This document shows, one piece after another, positions 32,206-45,007 of a stretch of 64,000 nt of DNA; position 1 is the stretch's first letter; the number at the start of each line of letters is the position of its first letter. The position numbers were made by a program, and so were the translations under genes. The stretch covers positions 17,364,058 to 17,428,057 of the forward strand of contig CM059576.1 of NCBI GenBank assembly GCA_030386875.1. The letters are read 5' to 3'. This DNA is from Morinoia aosen. Taxonomy: Eukaryota > Arthropoda > Malacostraca > Amphipoda > Talitridae. Under the pieces are notes generated by a model. The model had not been told where the DNA came from, ran no database searches, and saw nothing but the letters and a program-made list of their open reading frames with translations.

Positions 32206-33501
32206 TAGCATAAGAAATGCTGGTAAATTTTTTCTCTTTGTTGATTTATGTTTTGAATCTTGTAGTGGCCATTTCAGAAGTTGAACATTTGTGCAAATAC
32301 TATTAAAATCCTTGTTTTTCCATGTACATCAATCATTTAGCACTACAGTTTTCCAAATACTCACCATCACTGCCTTAATTTTTTAAAATAAACCACATTT
32401 TTTAATAAACTAAATCAGCATCATTTTATTTCTGTTTCAGGGCAGAGTCCTGATCTAGAAAGACGTCAAGACTAGAGAAAACAAGGTTTAGCTTGAGAAA
32501 TACCTAGAAGTTATGAGGCTACTGTTCATTTGGTTGGCCTGAGCTAAATGAAAAATTTCCTCCAGCTGTTGAGTTGTCTGATCTTTGGTTAGGCCTATGG
32601 GATTTCTATTTTTTATTTCTGCTATGCTTCTATTAGTTTTTATAGAACTTTTTACTTTTTGGTTTGGCTTTATCCATACTTGTTGTTTTAATGCATAGGA
32701 TAGCTTGTATAAGAACACACCGTGTTCATTGACTACACATTTTTGTTAGTCTATACTAAGCTATTATGTCTTTCATCTGTGAAAATTTTTTTTGCAATGG
32801 TTAAGAAGCCTGTGCAATTCTTTATGCAATATCGGATCATTTTTGCACATGCTCTAGATTTTTATTTTGAAATGCTCTTTGATATCTGTGTTCGTAATGG
32901 TTTACCTATTTGGTTTCAATCTCAATAACAGTTATGTGTGGTGACCGGAAAAAGGGGTTAAAGTTAGAAACTGAAGCTTCTAACACAATGTTGGGAATAC
33001 TGGAGATGAACAATTTGAAGAATGTTTGATAATTGTTCATGTCAATTTTCATCTATTTTGTTTGTAAATTATTTTAATAGTTGTGTTTTGGCCAGATAAG
33101 GTGGTAAAGGGGAAGAAACTAGAGCATCTAACACTAAGTTGGGAATACTAAAGTGTATGTTAAGGATGTACAGTGGATAGCAACTTTGTAAAATATTTAT
33201 AGTTGTGTTGAAGTTTTACCTATCAATTCTTTTTGGCACAAAAATTATGCAAAATCATAGGATTTTCAACATATTGTTTCCAGTACATTGTTCCTTGTTT
33301 GTGTTGATTATTCATTCTTTTCTCTCTCAATTACATGCATCAATGTATGAATAAGTCTCGGTAAACATCGTGCTTTTGTCATTTATTTTTAAGAGCTCAA
33401 GCTGCAAGTTAGCTAGGTCTTATTTTGTTGAAAGAAAAGTTTTTTTTCTCATGTTTTTTCAGGTCATTACTGTCCTGTTTTTCAGCACATACTACTTTCT
33501 T
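32206..33501. repeat. 1.3-kb direct repeat, left copy, abutting the LINE 5' end
   Basis: Matches 40481-41778 from tagcataagaaatgctgg to agcacatactactttctt with roughly nine small differences by eye (<1%). Unique sequence (or the LINE) lies on the other side of each end. Contains only AT-rich non-coding text and shadow frames such as 32722-32928. Confidence 0.93.
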
Positions 33502-33773
33502 TGGGAAATTTTACGTGTTCCCTTTACCACGTTTACTGGTACCAAGTTATTGAATTATTGAGCTTGGTGAAGGGAAAGAAGTCGTAGACAAGGATTGATA
33601 CAGGAATACCTACTCACGAGCAGGTATCCAGCTGACCCGGCACCTTCTCGTGGTGGTACCGTTGAAATACCCAACTGCTCTTTCCTCTATCTTTTGAGTT
33701 TTCTTTTGAGGGATTAAGATTTTAGTTTTTTTTCCAATTCCCCGTTGTTGGGTAGAACAAAGTCGGGCGGCGG

Positions 33774-33795
33774 CCCGAGCTCTTCGGAGCTTGGG
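33774..33795 (+). promoter_or_regulatory. UUCG-capped hairpin in LINE leader
   Basis: CCCGAGCTC-TTCG-GAGCTTGGG forms a 9-bp stem (one G-U) closed by a C(UUCG)G tetraloop, one of the most stable RNA hairpins. The second LINE has a weaker hairpin at the matching place (~53221-53240) after the shared text ggtagaac…ggcggc. Confidence 0.6.
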
Positions 33796-33959
33796 TCTCA
33801 TTTGCGTAGTTATTTTCTCTTTAATTTGCCCTATATTCCAGGGCCCTTAAATAACCTATAAGAATAGACTCAAGTTACGCAGACCAATAGTCCATTTTGG
33901 ATTACTACTTTGGATCCCAAAGTAAAACTTTAAGCATTTCTGGCAACAATCAGCGAATA

Positions 33960-33980
33960 CCTCAAACCCCGACTTTGAGG
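33960..33980 (+). promoter_or_regulatory. Hairpin 28 nt upstream of ORF1 AUG
   Basis: CCTCAAA (33960-33966) pairs perfectly with TTTGAGG (33974-33980). The ORF1 ATG is at 34009. A hairpin with different sequence occupies the same distance in the second LINE. Confidence 0.5.
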
Positions 33981-34008
33981 CTGGGAAACCCCCTCTGAAG
34001 CCGGGAGT

Positions 34009-36550
34009 ATGTACGCCAAAAATAAAAACAAATTTAAACAACGAACAAACCCCAACAAAAACAACCTAAGCACTGCTACCAACGTAGGTGCAACAAACCC
34101 CAAAACTAACACTATCACCAGGAAGATAAGCGAAAACAATGAAACATTTGACCAAACAACCGAAAAAACTCCACCGGAACCAAACGGTGCTACCTGTAAG
34201 GTGGACCAATTGGAGGCTAAATTAAATGAAGTGCTGAATAGACTTGCGGCAGGTGATGCAACCAAATGCATCAACCCCGATAAACATGAAGTTGAAAAAG
34301 AAACACAAAATGTAGACGATCGAATAAGGAAAATCGAAAATACACTCGAAAAAATCCTAGAAATGACGAAAGCACAGAACATACGAAAAAACAGTAAAAT
34401 CATGGGCTGCGAGAAAGAAAATGTGAGAAAACAAAGCAAAGCTAACAAATACACACCCATATCGTTGAACCAAGAAATGACAAAGAACGACCCTTATACA
34501 AAGTTCTTCTCAGTCAAATTCAAAATCGAAGAGAGAAACCAAATAAATTCATTTTGCCTCCAAGAAGAAATAGTCAAAATAACTGGTTTAAAGGCGAAAA
34601 GAATAACTTATTCAGGTAAAGATAGCTTTATCATAGAAACTCGAAACAAACCCCAATCTGAGCGCATAGCCAGACTTAATAACGTCGACGGCATTAATTG
34701 CCAGACCAGCGAACACCCATACTACAATCAATCCAAAGGACTAATATATATTCAAGAATACGATGTAGATAATATGGAAGATTTTGTGGAAGGCCTGAAG
34801 AGCCAGTACAATATCAGTGACGCTGTCCGTGCCAGCTTCATTAAAACTCGATTCTCCCAAACCACCCCACTCCTACTAACCTTTAATAGCTACACTACAC
34901 CAGACTCTATATATATCCCAGGCGAAAAATCAGATCCGATAGTATACCCATTTATTAATAGACCAATGATCTGCCATAAATGTCAAAACTACGGCCACAC
35001 AGCCAAACACTGTCATAACGAAGCAAACTGTAAACGCTGCGGAGAAACAGACCATGACAGCGAACACTGTGGCAGCGCCCTCTCCTGCATGCATTGCAAG
35101 CGTCAACATGAAACTGGCCACAGAGAATGCCCGAAACATATCATGGAAACTAATTTATGCAAAGTCCAACAAGAACAACGAGTTAATAGGCGTCGTGCTG
35201 TACAGATAGTCACAGGACACTCCGAGATACCGATATCAGATACGAACACCCCCACAACTCATTTCAATATAACAATACAGGAAAACGAAAAGCGGAAAAT
35301 TACTCCATGGCTCCTAGAAAAATGTATTGCAAACCAAATCCAAGGAAAATCCAAATCTATTCGATCGGGCGGCAAAAACACATTTATTATAGAATTAGAT
35401 CACACACGACAAAAAGATGAAATACAGGAAATCAAAGACATAAACAACATCCCTGTGCAAGTAACAGAAAATAACTGTAAATCTATCAAAAGGACTCGCC
35501 TACATCTATAACTACGACTTCACCAACTTCTAGAAATTCAAACAAGGTTTAATGGGAAACCATATAATCAAAAATGTTGAACCAGCAAATTGGATAAAAA
35601 GCCGTAACACAAATGCAAAAGCAATACTTCTAACTTTCAGAGGCTCAACCCCCCCTGAGTATATCGACATCCTTGGCCAAGACTGCAAGAATAGGATATA
35701 TGAATACTTCGACCGCCCTATGATGTGTAAAAAGTGCTTGGAATACAACCATACTGCTAAAAGATGTACCAGTGAAGAGTTCGTGTGTGGAAAATGCGCA
35801 ACAAAAGGCCATGAAGCAACAAATTGCACGGAAAACAACTTGACATGCTACCACTGCGGAAACAATCACAAAACTGGAGACCGGACTTGCCCGGAACAAC
35901 GCAAGCAACAAGAACTAATTTCTATCCGTACTAAACAAAACGTATCAAGAGAACAAGCCCTTATAATATACCACAAACGATCCCCACAACTCGATCAAAG
36001 CTACGCACAAATAACCAGAAATCGAACGGATCAAATACCTAAAGTACCAACACCCCAACCCTTCATGGCGGCTATCAAAAACCAAACGATCACCGAACAA
36101 AATATGGCTCCCCCACTTTGTAACGAACCAGGTACAACTGATAACACAACCGATACACCAGAAACCAAACCACTGCAAACCTCACAACGCGACCTCGAAA
36201 CATGCGAAAAAGAGATACTCCACATTAAACCCAACCCAACACAATTGCTCAAATCCACAATTAATATTGAAACTACAGCCGAAGGATCTGAAAATGAGGA
36301 AGATGGCACGAGCGATTGCAACCCTATTATGAGACAAGAAGCCAGACGAATATTCAACGAATTCAAACCCCCAAAGCAGCACAAACCTTCCAAAATCCAA
36401 AACAAGAAGCGACCAAGATCACGATCAAAATCACGATCCCCCACCTACAGCCGCAACAGACATGATAAACGACAAGTTTACTCAGATGAGGAACAACCAC
36501 ACTACTCTCGTGACTCTTGGATTAGAGATAGATCACCCAAAAGAAAGTAA
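34009..36550 (+). pseudogene. LINE ORF1 (gag-like) with two tandem RRM-like + 3xCCHC modules, frameshifted
   Basis: From ATG 34009 a 500-codon frame has a coiled-coil-like stretch (VDQLEAKLNEVLNRL, ~residues 64-80), then module 1: FFSVKFKIEE…KDSFIIETRNKPQSE…SKGLIYIQEYDVDNMEDF, ending in three zinc knuckles (CHKCQNYGHTAKHC, CKRCGETDHDSEHC, CMHCKRQHETGHREC). The same frame goes straight on into a second module (HFNITIQENEKRKI…KNTFIIELDHTRQKDE) but stops at 35511. The remainder continues in another frame from about 35500, crossing one TAG, to PMMCKKCLEYNHTAKRC and two more knuckles (CGKCATKGHEATNC, CYHCGNNHKTGDRTC), then an SR-rich tail ending at 36550. The modules are only weakly similar, so the doubling is old. 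Known role: RNA-binding nucleocapsid of the LINE RNP. Confidence 0.85.
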
Positions 36551-36593
36551 CTAATTGAACGATTGAATAACAAAATCAAATCAAACACACCCC

Positions 36594-39500
36594 ATGGCTA
36601 ACGTAGGAATCCTGCAGTGTAACTGCCAAGGCATCAGGGGAAAGAAAGATGAATTAATGGAAACAATAAACAACCATAAACCCGGTATAATAGCACTTCA
36701 AGAAACAAAGCTATGGGATAACTGCCAGTTTAGAATAAACGGCTACAGTAATGTGCTACGACACGGTCACTACAACAGAACCCCCTATGGAGGTGTTGGA
36801 ATATGTGTCCATAGCTCAATACCTTTTTGTGAACTGAATCTACAGACTGAACTACAAAGTGTGGCCATTCAGGCAAACATAGGACAGCTGATAACCATCT
36901 GCAGCATCTACATACCCGGTAGACAAACAGTCACAAACGAAAAACTCAATAACCTAATCCACCAACTACCGAGTCCGTTCATCCTAGCCGGCGACTTTAA
37001 CGGACACAGCACCATATGGGGCTGCAAAAATACAGATAATAGGGGGAAGTTGATAGAAACTTATTACAAATAATAACCTTTGCCTATTAAATACAGGTTC
37101 ACCCACTAGAATAGGATACAATTCAGAATCAGCTATTGATCTGACAATTTGCTCACCTACATTGGCCGTGCTATTAGATTGGGTTGCTTTCGACTCACCG
37201 GGTGATAGCGATCATTGCCCAATTTTGATCACATACCTTAACGAAAATTGCCCCAACCAACTTCCATCAACTATCTGGAACTATTCAAAAGCTAACTGGG
37301 ATCTATATTCCAATAATAATGCATGGAACGAACCGCTGTTGAACACAACAACTAATAACGAACAACTACTCACAGATTTATACCAGCGATTCTATTCAGC
37401 AGCTGAAAAATCTATTCCAACTTATACACCGGGCAAATACTACCCCAAACCATGTGGACAAAACTCCAGGAATCAAAAGAAGAAAGAGAGAAACTGTACA
37501 AGAAATACCACCGCAACAAAAATCTTGCTAACTTAATTAACTGGAAACGAGCAAGGGCAAATCATAAATACAAAATTCGAGCGAGCAAACAGGAAACGTG
37601 GAAGAAATTCGTAAACCAACTTAATAAATATACACCAATGGCCAAAGTATACGAAATAGTAAGAAAAATTAAGGGTCGAGTACAAAGAAAAGCCCATATA
37701 TTGGTCGAAAACAATATACACTACAGCACAATCCCTGACATTGTGAATAAACTGGCTGAGAATTTCAGCAAAGTGTCAAGCGATCAAAGCTATCCCCCAG
37801 AATTTCAACAAATAAAAACCGCAAATGAAACTATACCAATCCATTTCAGTTCACTAAACCTAGAAATCTATAACCAAACATTCCATATGCATGAATTCGA
37901 ATCAGCCTTAAGAAAAGTCAAAAATACATCACCTGGAAATGATAAAATAACATACGACATGATCAAACACCTAAATATATCGGCTAAACAATACATCCTG
38001 AACATCTTTAACAAATTTTGGACGTCGGGTTACTTCCCACCGCAATGGCAACACTCGATAATAATACCAATCCCAAAACCCGGGAAAGACCATAGTAAAC
38101 TAAATAACTACAGACTCATCGCACTCACGAGCTGTCTGTGCAAATTAATGGAACGAATGATCAATAATCGACTGATCGAATACTTAGATATGCACAATAT
38201 AATAAGTAAAGAGCAATGTGGATGCAGAAAGGGGCGTAGCACTACAGACCATTTGGTCAGACTAGACTCAACCATAAGATTAGCATTCGCAAACAGAGAA
38301 CACTTCATCTCAGTGTTCTTCGACCTTGAAAAAGCTTACGACAGAACATGGAGATATGGGATCATACGGGATTTATTCGATATCGGACTCAGGGGCAGAT
38401 TACCAACTTTTGTCGCCAAATTCCTAGAACGTAGAACACTAAGTGTCCGAATAGACAACTATAGCTCAAGTATTTACGAACAGCGAAACGGAGTCCCTCA
38501 AGGCAGTGTCCTCTCGGTCACGTTATTCGCCCTCAAAATAAACGACATAGCTAAGCAGATCCCACCGGACAACAAATTCCACCACTCGCTATACGTTGAC
38601 GACTTACAAGTTGGATACCACCACCAAGACCTCAAGGTTATCCAAGACAAAATGCAATCCTGTATTAATAAAATATTCAAGTGGTCCCAAAATCATGGCT
38701 TCAAATTCTCACCCAGTAAAAGCAAAGCAATACATTTCAATACCATACCCGGACTCTTCCTCAGCCCAATACTTAAACTCAATGACGAAAACATTCAATA
38801 CACAAACTCACATAAATTCCTCGGCCTGATCTTCGATGAAAAATTGAACTGGCAACAACACATCACTGCTTTAAAGAAAAAAGGGAATGATAGCCTTAAC
38901 TTATTAAAATCAATAACAGCTCAAAGCTGGGGAGCAGACCAAACCACGATCCTCAAGATCTATCGAAGCATTACAAGATCAATCCTCGATTATGGATCAA
39001 TAATCTATAACTCTGCCAGCCAAACAACTCTAAAGCCCATCGAGTCTATTACATCCGAAGCACTACGAATCGCTACAGGAGCATTCAAATCCAGCTCAAC
39101 AAATAGTCTACACATTATTTGCAATGAAATGCCTCCCGATATTAGGCGAAATTATCTATCCCTCTGTTATTACTACAAAATCCGAAGTCAACATGGAAAC
39201 CCCGCCTTCAATTACACTGTGACGCCGAGTAACCGACTACTCTTCCAAAATAGGAAAATAACTCCAACATTTGCTATTAAAATGCAAATACTGATAGAAA
39301 AATTTGGCCTCCGGAAAAATCGAGTTAAACCAGACTTTTCATACCGACTACTAAACATTAATACTCCCACATGGGCGCTAACAAAACGAACAATAAATAC
39401 CGACCTCACCGAACTACCAAAAAACGAAACCCCTGAATACATAATCCGTCAAGAGTTTAAAAGAATGACAAAAGAAAAATATGATGGAAATGTAACTATA

Positions 39501-40316
39501 TACAGAGACGGCTCAAGAGGAGAAAATGGCACAGGAGCGGCAGCAGTATGTGGCACTATTGTTCGCTCTGCAACGCTACTGAAAGAGGCCTCAATATACT
39601 CAGCCGAAATACATGCCATCCACTTGGCCCTTGGCATCATTGAAGAAAAAAGAGATAAAAAATTCGTAATTTACTGCGACTCCTTGAGTGTCGTTAACAG
39701 CCTAAAGTACGAGACATACCATCCAGTACTACACCGAATACAACACGACTTACACAAAAAACAAAAAGGCGGCAAAGCCATCAACATATGCTGGGTCCTC
39801 TCTCATGTCGGAATAGGCGATAACGATGCTGCAGATACTGCAGCTAAGAACGCAACCCAAAAAAACGAAGAATTTATCCTAATTTGCTACACAGATTGGA
39901 AACCATTAATTCGACAAGCCGTGATTAACCAGTGGAAAACTAGGTGGGAAACTTGCAGAGACAAATTAAGGGAAATACAACCATCACCAGAAATAGAGTT
40001 GGACTTCAGTAAAATATCACGTAAAGAGGAGATAATAGTTGACAGACTCAGAATAGGACATACACTCTTAACACATGGCTACCTGATGAACAATGAAGTA
40101 CCCAATATCGCACCAGTATGCGAGCTTTGCAATAACTCAACACTTACAGTCAAACATCTAATCATAGAAAGTGAAAGTCTCACCAATAGTAGAAATTGTA
40201 TAAAGGCTTGCCGAACGCTACAACGACCTACCGTCGAGACGGTATTGGGACGCCAATTAGACGTTAGAGAATTGATGAACTATCTTCGTGTGATAGACGC
40301 TTATGACCTAATTTAA
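36594..40316 (+). pseudogene. LINE ORF2: endonuclease-RT-RNase H, two frameshifts
   Basis: Starts at ATG 36594 44 bases after ORF1. Endonuclease: QCNCQGIRGK, ALQETKLW, LAGDFNGHSTIWG; it stops at 37071-37073 because of a small indel near 37060, and continues in another frame (SAIDLTICSP, SPGDSDHCPILI) to about 37450. There a second indel returns to the first frame, open from 37452 to 40316. RT: KVKNTSPGNDKITYDMIK, IPKPGKD, VFFDLEKAYD, GVPQGSVLS, LYVDDLQVGY (YVDD ~38593). RNase H: YRDGSRGENGTGA, SAEIHAIHLAL, YCDSLSVV, WVLSHVGIGDNDAAD; all acidic residues kept. The C-terminal knuckle CELCNNSTLTVKHLIIESES has lost its final Cys, which the second LINE keeps. Function of family: target-primed reverse transcription. 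Confidence 0.9.
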
Positions 40317-40480
40317 ATGTTTCAGTAACTTTATTTGACAACTGACCTACCTTTAACGATGAACTGTTGAATTGGGCTTTCGGTCACAGACGACATGCGT
40401 AGGGGGGAGCAACAAAGGACCCGCATCCGTGCTTCAATGTTGATTATATCAACACCCCTCATTATTATTATTATTATTAT
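40317..40480 (+). other. LINE 3' UTR and (ATT)n tail
   Basis: Short 3' UTR, then ATT repeats at 40461-40480 where poly(A) would be in other LINEs; simple repeats at the 3' end are normal for I-group elements. The 1.3-kb repeat begins at the next base. Confidence 0.8.
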
Positions 40481-41778
40481 TAGCATAAGAAATGCTGGTA
40501 AATTTTTTCTCTGTGTTGATTTATGTTTTGAATCTTGTAGTGGCCATTTCAGAAGTTGAACATTTGTGCAAATACTATTAAAATCCTTGTTTTTCCATGT
40601 ACATCAATCATTTAGCACTACAGTTTTCCAAATACTCACCATCACTGCCTTAATTTTTTAAAATAAACCACATTATTTAATAAACTAAATCAGCATCATT
40701 TTATTTCTGTTTCAGGGCAGAGTCCTGATCTAGAAAGACGTCAAGACTAGAGAAAACAAGGTTTAGCTTGAGAAATACCTAGAAGTTATGAGGCTACTGT
40801 TCATTTGGTTGGCCTGAGCTAAATGAAAAATTTCCTCCAGCTGTTGAGTTGTCTGATCTTTGGTTAGGCCTATGGGATTTCTATTTCTTATTTCTGCTAT
40901 GCTTCTATTAGTTTTTATAGAACTTTTTTACTTTTTGGTTTGGCTTTATCCATACTTGTTGTTTTAATGCATAGGATAGCTTGTATAAGAACACACTGTG
41001 TTCATTGACTACACATTTTTGTTAGTCTATACTAAGCTATTATGTCTTTCATCTGTGAAAATTTTTTTTGCAATGGTTAAGAAGCCTGTGCAATTCTTTA
41101 TGCAATATCGGATCATTTTTGCACATGCTCTAGATTTTTATTTTGAAATGCTCTTTGATATCTGTGTTCGTAATGGTTTACCTATTTTGGTTTCAATCTC
41201 AATAACAGTTATGTGTGGTGACCGGAAAAAGGGGTTAAAGTTAGAAACTGAAGCTTCTAACACAATGTTGGGAATACTGGAGATGAACAATTTGAAGAAT
41301 GTTTGATAATTGTTCATGTCAATTTTCATCTATTTTGTTTGTAAATTATTTAAATAGTTGTGTTTTGGCCAGATAAGGTGGTAAAGGGGAAGAAACTAGA
41401 GCATCTAACACTAAGTTGGGAATACTAAAGTGTATGTTAAGGATGTACAGTGGATAGCAACTTTGTAAAATATTTATAGTTGTGTTGAAGTTTTACCTAT
41501 CAATTCTTTTTGGCACAAAAATTAAGCAAAATCATAGGATTTTCAACATATTGTTTCCAGTGCATTGTTCCTTGTTTGTGTTGATTATTCATTCTTTTCT
41601 CTCTCAATTACATGCATCAATGTATGAATAAGTCTCGGTAAACATCGTGCTTTTGTCATTTATTTTTAAGAGCTCAAGCTGCAAGTTAGCTAGGTCTTAT
41701 TTTGTTGAAAGAAAAGTTTTTTTTCTCATGTTTTTTCAGGTCATTACTGTCCTGTTTTTCAGCACATACTACTTTCTT
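40481..41778. repeat. 1.3-kb direct repeat, right copy
   Basis: Twin of 32206-33501. After the shared end agcacatactactttctt this copy runs on into cttcaatatttatt, which is presumably the uninterrupted original flank. Confidence 0.93.
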
Positions 41779-41955
41779 CTTCAATATTTATTTTGTGTCA
41801 TAAACTTTCTTGACTCACTGTTTCTATGCCCCTTCTGCATAGATTCCACATTTCCTTATCTCCATACTAAATGGTGCCTTCCTCCTTCCCCTTTTTAGAA
41901 TGATTTTTTTAGTTGTTAGGGAGGCTTAAACTCACATCTATTCTAATCTTTTTAC
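41740..41955. repeat. Dispersed repeat family, copy 1
   Basis: Shares with three copies at 50-51 kb: cctgtttttcagcac, ctactttcttcttcaa, tgcatagattcc, ccatactaaatggtgcctt and gaggcttaaact, ending in a loose ctaatct tract. About 215-290 bp; non-coding, possibly a SINE or truncated element tail. Confidence 0.6.
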
Positions 41956-42716
41956 ATTTGTTGCTTCTAACAAGGTTGCTACTATTGAATTTACTATGAA
42001 AGTTTTCAAGGCCCAGATTTAATAATGACAGAATGATAACATTCATTATACATTTCTAATTCTCATAACAGGGTACTAATGATATGACATTGCAACCATT
42101 TCGTGAACTCTAATAGGCAATAGACAGACAACATTCAGAAAGTGAATCTTGATGACCACTGCTGCCTTGTTGATGTCTCACCAATGGGAAACCTTAATGA
42201 AGACTGTAACTTCTACAACTTGTGATGTTCAAACTTAATAATGAACCTTTGATTTCTGTTAACTAACCACTTTGATTGATCATATGAGACCTAAAAATAA
42301 ATCTCATCTTGTATGAGCTGATGGTTAGAAAACCACTATAGCTCAAAAAAACAAACAAAGAATTAACTCACAAGGTAATTTCAGAGTGTGTGTTTCATAT
42401 AAAAAAAAAGATAAAAAAACTGGTTTCACTTCTATGAAAAAGAAGTTTGGACTACTTTCTCTTTTTTTCATTGAAGAAACTTTGAATTGTTTATCCTATA
42501 ACCCATGGACAATAATTAAATATCCCTTTTTATTTGATTAATGAATTTAAATTGGCCAATCCACTTGATATGGGGAGGATGCATTATTGAAATTTTTGGC
42601 CCGTACATTATTTTCTGCAATGGTGGAAAACAGTGTAATATTAATATATTTTTTGTAGGATGTAACTTATTTTTCTGAAATATCAAAGCAAAATAGCTTT
42701 TCATTACATTGCTCAG

Positions 42717-42857
42717 GTACCGAAACACCCAGCATGGAGTGTAGCATGGAGCATGCAGTGGTTATGGTGCACAAGCTCACGGATGCTGAAGTGGAGAGGC
42801 TGTGTTGGAGGCAGGACTTCATCAAGCAGGAAGCTGCAGCAGAGGACAGGGTGCAAG
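42717..42857 (+). CDS. Zinc-finger gene, first coding exon
   Basis: Acceptor cattgctcag precedes 42717; the ATG is at 42734; donor CAAG|gtgagcc at 42858. The 124 coding bases (41 codons plus one base) give MECSMEHAVVMVHKL, then AEVERLCWRQDFIKQE. Ending in phase 1, it joins in frame to the exon at 45008. It contains a ψKxE SUMO-acceptor-like motif (IKQE). No domain recognised; such acidic N-termini are common ahead of C2H2 arrays in arthropods. The exon is inferred from splice sites and phase agreement with two downstream exons, not from transcript data. Confidence 0.7.
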
Positions 42858-45007
42858 GTGAGCCTTGATTCTGGTCTGGGTATGATGCAAAGACAGTTTA
42901 TATCACAGCAGAAAACTAAGCATTTCTAGTGTGGAAATAAACTAAGAGAGTTTTAAGATTAAAAGATCTCCATTGTGGGTTAAAAACAAGACCTAGCTGT
43001 TATGAAAGTACGAAATGTAACATATAAGCAACGGGTAATAAATTGGAAGATTTTGCGTCCCCAGGTTCAGGTTGAAAAGAAAAAGAAATTTGCTTATTAA
43101 ACATTTCTTCTCAATCATTATTTTGACATGGGATCTGTAACCAATTCTGATTTTAATGGAATTCCTTTAGTCCTTCAGAAGATGAAATCGAGTTTGAATA
43201 TAACGTGATTGGTATGTACGTTTTGTGAATTTTAGGAGCATAGATAAATTCAAAATCTCACACTGTGGATGGTGAGTGGCCACATTAGACGCAAATAAAA
43301 CGGTGTTTCATGAAGATGGATCGTATTTAGCAGTAGATAAAATAGTGCTATTGGTGAAAATTTATTGATTTTTCCATTAGATCATGTTGTGTGATTCATG
43401 GCAATTATGTGTGAGAGATAATATCACCAAAAGGTCCACAAAAGCTTCAGCGGCATACCGCCACTCGATGGTAAAAATGTTTGATGACGTCTCTGCATAG
43501 TTGGTCCTCGATCTGACCAATATGTGTTGTGATTTCATCCTTCAGCAGTTGAACTGTTGTTGGCTTAGACCTGATTTTCGAGATGATCCCAGAGGAAGAA
43601 ATTTAAGGCGTCAAGTCACACGATCATGGTGGCCAATTGACTTCGCTATGTCGAGAGATGATGCGACCTGGGAACTTTTCATTTAGTAAAGCCATTGTTG
43701 CATTGGCTGTGTGGCATGTGGTGCCGTCCTGTTGGAACCACAAATCTTCAACGTCCATAGCATTCAATTCGGGCCATAAAAAGTTTCCCAATTGCACTCT
43801 CGGTTGTTTGCTCATGTTTACCAAAAAATTGCAAAAGTACGGGAAATTCTTTTTCATCTCAACGTCCATTTTCGTAGTAGGCTTTAATCACTCAACACCT
43901 CGCTCAGTTGTTAATCTTTCTATGGTTAAAATTGCTAAAGACCGAAGTTGCTGGACCTTAAAAAAACAGAAAAAATCCTATGACACTCGAACATGATTCA
44001 GATTTAAAATCGGTCCAAGTTATTGGAATACCCTTTAGTTTTAATATTCTCAATAACATCAGCAACTTATTGTTTTAGGTTTTATGCTGTCATTTTGCCT
44101 ACATTTTGGCATACACAGACATGCGTGGAGACTTAGTTTGAAGAATTGAAAGTGCAATACTACATTAATATCTCTTTTCAGGTTAGATCATAGAAGTACC
44201 TTATTTATTATTTCTTTCCATGGCACAATTTTTAGTGTCTGCCACCTGACCGATCACGCAACAGACTTCAATGGGGAGTACTCTCAGGGTAAATCTTATC
44301 TTACTGATAATCTTCATCTGTTAAACCACGCTTTGAGTGTTATGTTATGTATTTAAAAACTTTTCAAAAAACGCAATATCGGATATCAAATTAGAGTGTT
44401 ACATTGCATTTCTGTAATAAGATTTGGTTGTAATATTCCTTCATTCTTTATATATGATGTCAAGAACCCTAAAATTGTGACCAAAATGTTCAGCATAGCT
44501 CTGTTGAACATGAGGATTTCCGTGTTCAGTGGTATGAGAAGTTGTGTTGAGTTTTAGTCTTGGTATTTATTGTGAAACTTCCTCCTGCAATGTTCATTCT
44601 TTTTATTCAAATTTTTAAAATCTCATTCAAAAGTTGCAAAAGAGCAAAGTAAACATTTTAATACCAATTTGTGATGGACTGGTCAGTTTTTTTGTGAATT
44701 GCAAGCTCTATTAATTCTGAAGATTTGGTTTCTCACATCTTATATCATTTGAATTTATTTGTTAAGTAAATATTGATTCAGTTCATTTAGATCCTCAGTG
44801 TTTTTAGATATTAACAATTTAATTGAAAAATTATTTTCCAAAAACAGCTAGAATAAGTATAACTAGATTTCTTTTCAAAACCTACAAATTTTTCCAGTTT
44901 TTCATGGGTTGAAATCGAAGAATATTGTTTTCACTTTTATTAAGAATCTGTTACTGAATTTATTATCTCAGATGTGATTTTTCTCTATTAGCTTGTGTCA
45001 CTTGCAG
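42858..45007 (+). other. Intron of the zinc-finger gene, holding a mariner relic
   Basis: GT (42858) to AG (45006-45007). Contains the minus-strand mariner transposase relic at 43400-44035; otherwise AT-rich. Confidence 0.6.
43400..44035 (-). pseudogene. mariner transposase relic
   Basis: Minus-strand frame 43869-43624 reads VEDLWFQQDGTTCHTANATM, then FPGRIISRHSEVNWPP: the second catalytic Asp region and the following block of mariner transposases. Past frame breaks it continues with LKDEITTHIGQIEDQLCRDV and HRVAVCR (to ~43430), the normal C-terminal text. A candidate terminal repeat ctaaagggtattccaataac (minus) lies at 44038-44019. N-terminal half missing. The lineage differs from the relic at 31750, whose motif is QDGARAH. 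Confidence 0.8.

Larger units (their letters stand above)
33502..40480 (+). mobile_element. I-like LINE with RNase H and doubled gag module (defective)
   Basis: Full-length non-LTR element: 5' leader 33502-34008, ORF1 region 34009-36550, ORF2 region 36594-40316, 3' UTR and an (ATT)n tail at 40461-40480. Apurinic endonuclease, RT and RNase H in one ORF2 with CCHC knuckles in ORF1 place it in the I group (I/Nimb-like). It shares 5' leader blocks with the LINE at 52953. Frameshifts in both ORFs make this copy inactive. Confidence 0.9.
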
